A stretch of 44,704 nucleotides of DNA from JBBSWA01 sp038046485. GTDB taxonomy: Archaea; Nanobdellota; Nanobdellia; Woesearchaeales; SM23-78. Below, one piece after another: positions 40,617 to 44,704 of the stretch. Positions within the stretch are counted from its first letter, which is position 1, and each line of letters opens with the position of its first letter. Location of the stretch: NCBI GenBank assembly GCA_038046485.1, contig JBBSWA010000075.1, forward strand, positions 1-44,704. The letters run 5' to 3'. The notes under the pieces are model-generated. The model did not search any database, was not told the origin of the DNA, and saw only the letters and a list, made by a program, of their open reading frames with translations. The translations under genes were made by a program, and so were the position numbers.

Positions 40617-41666
40617 TTACACCAGTTCAATTCCTAATTTTTTTTCTTCTTTTTTTGCTTTGAGGATGTGCCTTGTTTTAAGGCCGGTGATGATGAGTAA
40701 GGTTCGAATCGTTCCTTCCAAGTCTGAGCTGATCTGGGCTCCCCAGATAAGCCGGGCATCCTCGTCGAGTTTTTCCGAGACTCGTTGCACAACAACTTGT
40801 GCTTCTTCAAGGGTCATGTCCGGTCCGCCGCTGATGTTGATGAGTGCTCCGGAAGCCCCGCTGATGTCCACATCCAGCATGGGGTTGTGGATGGCCTTTT
40901 CAACACTTTCGATGGCTCTTCCTTCGCCTTCGCCTTCGCCAAGGCCAATTAAGGCCGTGCCGCCATTTCCCATGACAGATCGTACATCGGCAAAGTCGAG
41001 GTTGACCAGGCCTGTTTTGGTGATGAGTTCGGCAATGCCCTTGACGGCATTGGTCAAGATCTCATCGGCCACTTTAAAGGCCGTGTGAAGCGGCAAATCC
41101 GGTGCGATTTGCAGCAGTTTATCATTGGGTATGACGATGATCGTGTCGGATAGGCGCTCGAGTTTTTCAAGGCCAATCACGGCATTTTCATATCGTCTTG
41201 ATCCTTCCATGGTAAAGGGAAGGGTGACAATGGTGACAATTAAGGCGCCCATTTTTTTGGCAATTTCGGCAACAACAGGAGCGGCTCCCGTTCCAGTGCC
41301 CCCGCCCAGGCCGCAGGTGATAAACACCAGGTGGCTTCCAGCGAGTGCCTTTTTGATTTCATCTTCGGTTTCGCGCGTGGCTTCTTCCCCGATTTTAGGA
41401 ATGCTCCCCGCTCCTAGGCCTGCCGTAAGTTTTCTTCCAAGGAGGATCTTGCGATCCGCTTGGGTGTAAAGCAGGTCCTGTGCATCTGTGTTCATGGCAA
41501 TGGTTTCTACGCCATTAATGCCCACTTCGCTCATGCGGTTAATCGCATTGTTTCCACCGCCGCCGGCTCCAACCACTTTGATCTTGGACTTTTGCTTGGC
41601 GAGGAGCTCTTCAAGTTCCTTATCCAGCGCGTTTTGGGTGCTTTGGGTTTTACCAGTCGCAGTCAT
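40617..41666 (-). CDS. ftsZ: Cell division protein FtsZ
   Basis: A 349-residue tubulin-like GTPase that polymerises at mid-cell. VGAGGGGNNAI and the tubulin signature GLGGGTGTGAAPVVAE form the GTP site; the T7 loop NLDFADVRSVM carries the catalytic Asp. The N-terminus is short and charged. The C-terminus ends KKEEKKLGIELV, without an obvious conserved hydrophobic tail. Minus-strand TATA box at 41689-41698. It is followed by secE, spt5 and rpl11, the gene order known from many archaea, tying division and secretion to ribosome genes. Confidence 0.95.
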   Translation of the reverse strand: MTATGKTQSTQNALDKELEELLAKQKSKIKVVGAGGGGNNAINRMSEVGINGVETIAMNTDAQDLLYTQADRKILLGRKLTAGLGAGSIPKIGEEATRETEDEIKKALAGSHLVFITCGLGGGTGTGAAPVVAEIAKKMGALIVTIVTLPFTMEGSRRYENAVIGLEKLERLSDTIIVIPNDKLLQIAPDLPLHTAFKVADEILTNAVKGIAELITKTGLVNLDFADVRSVMGNGGTALIGLGEGEGEGRAIESVEKAIHNPMLDVDISGASGALINISGGPDMTLEEAQVVVQRVSEKLDEDARLIWGAQISSDLEGTIRTLLIITGLKTRHILKAKKEEKKLGIELV

Positions 41667-41688
41667 CGTCGATGTCTGAGGTTCATTG

Positions 41689-41698
41689 ATTTATATGC
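41689..41698 (-). promoter_or_regulatory. TATA box for the ftsZ operon
   Basis: The minus-strand box gcatataaat lies 23-32 nt before ATG 41666. It lies at the 3' edge of the FKBP gene, so ftsZ has its own promoter. Confidence 0.6.
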
Positions 41699-41699
41699 A

Positions 41700-42389
41700 T
41701 TATTGTCCTTTAGGAGTGTGTTCGTGTTTTTTGTCACTGATTGGTTTTACTTTTGAGGGATTAGTTAAAATGACTTCAATGCCGGTATATCGCTCGACCT
41801 GTTCTTGGAAGTGTTTAATTAAGGGCTCGGGAATTTCTTGTCCGAGTTCAACAGTCGCTTTTTTCCCTTGTATCTTAATCTCTCCATGAGGAAAGCCTGT
41901 GATGTGGAACCAAGCATCAATCTTTTCTTTGGGGTCAGTAAGGATCTTTCGAACGTGAACTTGGTAGGTGATGTCTTTGCTGGAAAGGGTGTGGTTGAAG
42001 TCAACGATGATTCTTCCACTGTTCACACTGCGTACGATGCCAACTTGCCCATCGATGTTCACATCCAATCCGACAACGGGTTGAATGCGTTGGCTCGTAA
42101 AGTCTTTGAGGGGAATTAACTTCAGTAATTTGGGGTCTTTGAGGCCAAAGGCTTCTTCAGCTTTGAGTGAAAAGGTGTGTTCCCCTACACCCTTGCCTTC
42201 TAAGTTTTTATCAAGGCCCGAAACCAGTTGGCCTTCTCCGATAATAACGGTAACAGGTTTGTAGTTGACTTTTGGATTGTAAAGCTTTTTTTCCTGGGCT
42301 ACCTTTTCAAGTGTAGTGTCAAAGGCCTTTTGTGTTTCAGTCAAGAGGCCAGTATAATCGAGTTGGACAAAATCTCCTTTTTTGATCAT
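41700..42389 (-). CDS. FKBP-type peptidyl-prolyl isomerase (archaeal long, SlyD-like)
   Basis: A 229-residue isomerase and chaperone with FKBP strand IKKGDFVQLDYTGLL at the N-terminus, GEGQLVSGLDKNLEG, then an IF (insert-in-flap) domain (EEAFGLKDPKLLKLIPLKDF) and the FKBP return strand RIIVDFNHTLSSKDI. The C-terminal 90 residues form the extra domain found in long archaeal FKBPs. It assists folding of nascent proteins. The promoter (42600-42608) lies about 210 nt upstream, and structured element copy 3 lies between it and the ATG, so the mRNA leader is unusually long. Confidence 0.9.
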   Translation of the reverse strand: MIKKGDFVQLDYTGLLTETQKAFDTTLEKVAQEKKLYNPKVNYKPVTVIIGEGQLVSGLDKNLEGKGVGEHTFSLKAEEAFGLKDPKLLKLIPLKDFTSQRIQPVVGLDVNIDGQVGIVRSVNSGRIIVDFNHTLSSKDITYQVHVRKILTDPKEKIDAWFHITGFPHGEIKIQGKKATVELGQEIPEPLIKHFQEQVERYTGIEVILTNPSKVKPISDKKHEHTPKGQ

Positions 42390-42403
42390 GGTGTAAACCT
42401 TTT

Positions 42404-42524
42404 TTGTTCAGCATCCTCAGGTCGAAATCCTTTCAATTAATCTGGTCTGCGCGTCGCACGGGGTTGGCCCCTGCGGGGGTGCAGCGCCTTTGATTCTTCG
42501 TCAAGGATTTCGAAGATGCTGAAT
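42404..42524. mobile_element. MITE-like structured element, copy 3 (about 121 bp)
   Basis: Ends ttcagcatc (42407-42415) and gatgctgaa (42515-42523) pair. Inner stem tcgaaatcctt/aaggatttcga pairs 42422-42432 with 42503-42513; compared with copy 2, two base pairs are swapped on both sides. The GC core cggggttggcccc (42459-42471) and cgggggtgcagc (42474-42485) matches copy 1. Direct repeats aacctttt (42396-42403 and 42525-42532) flank it and may be an 8-bp target duplication. It lies in the leader of the FKBP gene. Confidence 0.7.
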
Positions 42525-42599
42525 AACCTTTTCCTGATAGGCTCTCTTTTTTCACCGTCGAGAACACTTCAGAAACTAATGCTTTGGAGTCCTGTTTCG

Positions 42600-42608
42600 T
42601 TTATAAAG
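42600..42608 (-). promoter_or_regulatory. TATA box upstream of FKBP and element copy 3
   Basis: The minus-strand box ctttataaa lies about 211 nt before the FKBP ATG and upstream of element copy 3. Transcription from here would include the element in the mRNA. Confidence 0.5.
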
Positions 42609-42682
42609 TTTTGTATTTGACAATGTAAAGTTCAGAACGAAGTTTTGTAAATGGTGGTTTAGATCGCTCTGGATAGGGATGA

Positions 42683-43234
42683 TTAGAGAAGAGGGGTTGT
42701 TTCCCGAACACAGGCTTCAAGGTTCCGTTTTGCCTCTTCACGAAACTCAGCATTTAGGCAACAGGCAGCGGTGCGGATAAGGTTTCCATACGGGGCCTTA
42801 TAAAAATCCTTGAAGACTACAGTACTTGTTGGAACCCCAAGTGCTTCATCAAGACAGGACGGGCTAATGGTGAGTGGGACTTTAAAGTAGCTTGCAGGAT
42901 ACATCGATTGATAAGTAAAAGTACCTTCGATTGGAACACCGCACATAGGGTTTTGATGAGAGCCCCGGTACTGCCAGATAAGAGCAGCATCTCTTGTTTT
43001 AGGGTCGCATAACACTAGGCGGATATCACGAATAGGGGCGTTAAGATAAATGTGAGGAGTAGAGGGTCTGATTGCAAAGGTAGGTCTTGAAGAGTTTGGG
43101 TTAAGACTTGAGGAGCTAGAGGCCCGAGATCGTTCTTCCGCGAGACGCGCAGCCTCTTTGACCTTGGCTCGATTGAGTACTTTCTGTTTAAAATGCGCTT
43201 GAGCTTGTTTCGCTTTCTTATCCGGTGTGGCCAT
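42683..43234 (-). CDS. Hypothetical protein with basic N-terminal helix
   Basis: A 183-residue protein with two parts. Residues 1-55 are a basic helical and Ser-rich tail (KAKQAQAHFKQKVLNRAK ... RASSSSSLNPNSSRP). The rest is an unrecognised alpha/beta domain with four Cys, including CGVPIEGTF and AACCLNAEF, and no TM helix or signal peptide. A TATA box at 43256-43264 lies 22-30 nt before the ATG, so it is a real gene. The tail might bind nucleic acid. Confidence 0.55.
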   Translation of the reverse strand: MATPDKKAKQAQAHFKQKVLNRAKVKEAARLAEERSRASSSSSLNPNSSRPTFAIRPSTPHIYLNAPIRDIRLVLCDPKTRDAALIWQYRGSHQNPMCGVPIEGTFTYQSMYPASYFKVPLTISPSCLDEALGVPTSTVVFKDFYKAPYGNLIRTAACCLNAEFREEAKRNLEACVRETTPLL

Positions 43235-43255
43235 CCTGCTTGGTAATAAGTCGAA

Positions 43256-43264
43256 TATTATAAA
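43256..43264 (-). promoter_or_regulatory. TATA box for the 43234 gene
   Basis: The minus-strand box atttataat lies 22-30 nt upstream of the ATG. Confidence 0.6.
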
Positions 43265-43298
43265 TCTTTCTTCTGTGACTATTTTGAAGTAAAGAAGT

Positions 43299-44021
43299 TT
43301 ATTTTGGAGTTCTGCTCAGGTCAAAATGATGGCTCAAGGTAGCTTTGAAGGCAGTGTGGTCTTCAAAGTCATCTCGGGTGGCATGAAAAAATCGAGCTCC
43401 TAATGTTAGAGTTGTACCTGGTGCAATTTTGAAAGGAGCTGAAACATCCGCTCGTATTCCACTCCATCCGCTTCGATCAGTCGCATAATGGTCATTGTAA
43501 AGTGCAGCCAGGGTTGTGTCTAAGTTGAGGGGTCCCAGTTTGAAGTGGGGATTCACGGAAAGTTCAGCCACGTTTCCTTTGCCATCTCGAAAGTCTGCAG
43601 CAACAAATACTTTAGGAGCTAATACATGATCGCTAAGCTGGACACTGCCATTCCACTCTTCAAGTTTAAGGTCGGGAACATTGTATTGATTCAAGGCTAC
43701 TTGGCCGGTAAGGGCTCCTAGATGAGGAACCTTTCCAAGTGTGCAATTGTAAGTAATGGTCCAGTCGGTTTCAAACCTTCCATCTTTATTGAAATCTCCC
43801 CAATATCCAAAGGTTACCTTACCTTTTTCTACGGGTACAATCAAGTCGATGGAGGGTTGTAGGTTAAGTTCATCAGAAGGTTGAAATCCTCGAGAAACAA
43901 GATAGGGGTTAGCTAAAGACAACCCTAAGTCGATGCTGGGGTTGTCTTGAGTTCGAGCAGGAGAAGCAAGCGCAAGTGCAGCCAGGCCAGCCAATCCCAA
44001 TTGTCGTAAAGGGTTTCTCAT
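43299..44021 (-). CDS. Secreted protein resembling a bacterial outer-membrane beta-barrel (TorF-like)
   Basis: A protein of about 240 residues with a signal peptide (RNPLRQLGLAGLAALALASPARTQ in outline). The mature part is a string of alternating polar and hydrophobic strands: IDLGLSLANPYLVSRGFQPS, FGYWGDFNKDGRFETDW, and many Y/F/W-ended segments, ending FKATLSHHFDLSRTPK. The pattern resembles the TorF-like putative porins of Gram-negative bacteria (the YxxRG-xxPxD start and WG-F). I start at ATG 44021, not the upstream TTG, because the TATA box at 44041-44051 lies 20-30 nt upstream. A barrel in an archaeon would be surprising; a non-barrel secreted beta protein is the alternative. Confidence 0.5.
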   Translation of the reverse strand: MRNPLRQLGLAGLAALALASPARTQDNPSIDLGLSLANPYLVSRGFQPSDELNLQPSIDLIVPVEKGKVTFGYWGDFNKDGRFETDWTITYNCTLGKVPHLGALTGQVALNQYNVPDLKLEEWNGSVQLSDHVLAPKVFVAADFRDGKGNVAELSVNPHFKLGPLNLDTTLAALYNDHYATDRSGWSGIRADVSAPFKIAPGTTLTLGARFFHATRDDFEDHTAFKATLSHHFDLSRTPK

Positions 44022-44040
44022 AGAAAAGCTAATTGATCCC

Positions 44041-44051
44041 TTATTTTTAAA
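44041..44051 (-). promoter_or_regulatory. TATA box for the barrel-like protein gene
   Basis: The minus-strand box tttaaaaataa lies 20-30 nt before ATG 44021. It is an archaeal-style promoter, supporting residence in this genome rather than contamination. Confidence 0.5.
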
Positions 44052-44096
44052 CGTGAGCCTTCTAGGGGGTATTCTATTCTCGGTGGCTTCGAAAGG

Positions 44097-44104
44097 ATTA
44101 AATA
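44097..44104 (+). promoter_or_regulatory. TATA box for the MazG-like gene
   Basis: The box attaaataa lies 23-30 nt before ATG 44127, divergent from the barrel-like gene. Confidence 0.6.
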
Positions 44105-44126
44105 ACAATTCCTCATCCCAAAAGGT

Positions 44127-44489
44127 ATGCTCAACATCCAGAACGAGATTAAAGATTTCAACGATGCTTTGGAGTGGAGTAAGCCTTCCTGTATTAAAGA
44201 TCTCTTGTTGAACATGAATGAGGAGATCGGCGAGTTCTGGAACATCATCAAGTGGGTAGACACAGAAACGCAGCAGAAGATGATCAAGGAGAACAAGGAA
44301 GAAGTGGAGAACTTCATTGGTGACATGGTCTATCTCATTCTCAAAGTATCTTACTTGTGTGATGTCAACTCCGAAAAAGCAATCAAAGACGTCCTAGATG
44401 AGTACCGCAAGCGCTTTCCAGTAGATAAGGCCAAGGGTACGCATGGCAATGTGAGAGCAGGCGGTGTTGACTTAAAAGGGCAGGTTTGA
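44127..44489 (+). CDS. MazG-type nucleotide pyrophosphohydrolase
   Basis: A 120-residue all-alpha NTP pyrophosphohydrolase domain that converts (d)NTPs to monophosphates, probably house-cleaning of noncanonical nucleotides. The metal-binding helices are MNEEIGEFWNII (ExxE) and EVENFIGDMVYLILKV (ExxxxxD), as in the MazG/RS21-C6 (dCTPase) fold. The C-terminal KGTHGNVRAGG is probably unstructured. It ends with TGA and is followed 9 nt later by a partial ORF, suggesting an operon. Confidence 0.8.
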   Translation: MLNIQNEIKDFNDALEWSKPSCIKDLLLNMNEEIGEFWNIIKWVDTETQQKMIKENKEEVENFIGDMVYLILKVSYLCDVNSEKAIKDVLDEYRKRFPVDKAKGTHGNVRAGGVDLKGQV

Positions 44490-44498
44490 GGGAAAACA

Positions 44499-44704
44499 AT
44501 GGAGAGTATTAACCGTCCGGGGGGTGTTGGTTTAGTTGAGATGTTTCACTTAGCAAATAAGGGTATTGGTGAGTTAATTCAAAAAGAAGGAATAATAAAA
44601 CCGCTTTCCCCCCCTTTCTGGAGGGCTAAGTACAATGAAGGCTCTTTTCGGGGGATGTTGGAGCAAGCAGGGGTAAATTGGGGGGTAGTTGAGGGGGTTA
44701 TGAA
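44499..44704 (+). CDS. Partial ORF running off the window end
   Basis: An open frame of 68 residues from ATG 44499 to the window edge, beginning MESINRPGGVGLVEMFHLAN, rich in Gly and Val. It is too short to assign. It starts 9 nt after the MazG-like stop, so it is probably translated from the same mRNA. Confidence 0.45.
   Translation, partial: MESINRPGGVGLVEMFHLANKGIGELIQKEGIIKPLSPPFWRAKYNEGSFRGMLEQAGVNWGVVEGVM

Noticed and set aside
1..44704. tRNA or rRNA genes in the intergenic gaps
   Set aside because: No cloverleaf with a GGTTCGAATC-type T arm or rRNA-like segment was found; most gaps are under 200 bp.

Overview
The window reads as a compact archaeal genome segment, most likely from a small-genome DPANN-type lineage (Diapherotrites, Woesearchaeota or similar; I cannot resolve which). 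The evidence is archaeal information-processing genes (RFC small subunit, ribosomal S7 and L11, aIF1A, Spt5, SecE, FtsZ), an archaeal STT3/AglB oligosaccharyltransferase, and archaeal promoters. Nearly every transcription unit has a TATA-like box 22-31 nt before its start codon, which implies mostly leaderless mRNAs. Genes are packed tightly: ATGA overlaps within operons, and several tail-to-tail pairs share 4 bp of stop codon. No tRNA, rRNA, CRISPR array or replication origin was found.

Layout. 1-5.4 kb: purine operon purL-purQ-purM, with an unusual long PurM that carries two N-terminal ATPase-type modules. 5.4-13.3 kb: methyltransferases, a HAD phosphatase, two radical SAM enzymes, a frameshifted YqcI-like gene, a 34-residue membrane peptide, two GT2 glycosyltransferases and an alpha/beta hydrolase. 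13.4-24.8 kb: surface glycosylation, with a GT-C membrane protein beside AglB, a DUF2304/GT2 pair, an archaemetzincin-like protease, a DUF475 membrane protein broken by an in-frame TGA, and a methyltransferase/GT-C pair. 24.8-30.5 kb: aIF1A, RDD protein, SppA-type protease, a short Dph2-like protein, LEA14-like protein, S7, RFC small subunit and DUF1003. 30.5-38.2 kb: Cys-rich and Ig-like secreted or anchored proteins, HAD, Dus, J-domain and HD-domain proteins. 38.2-42.4 kb, minus strand: FKBP, then FtsZ-SecE-Spt5-small protein-L11-DUF5752. 42.7-44.7 kb: a hypothetical protein, a bacterial-outer-membrane-like secreted protein, a MazG-type pyrophosphohydrolase and a partial ORF.

The most novel signal is a family of three non-coding, foldable elements (10884-11164, 16247-16383, 42404-42524). 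They share terminal inverted repeats, a GC-rich core and stems that change by compensatory substitutions. The middle copy sits between 17-bp direct repeats exactly at the junction of aglB and the next gene. Removing one repeat plus the element would restore overlapping genes, so it looks like a recent insertion. The first copy is enlarged by several small hairpin cassettes. No transposase is visible here, so these resemble MITEs or mobile structured RNAs that act in trans.

Taken together, the region couples housekeeping genes with envelope construction: dolichol-phosphate-sugar synthases and GT-C enzymes would supply and assemble glycans that AglB transfers to secreted, TM-anchored surface proteins such as those at 30.5-38.2 kb.
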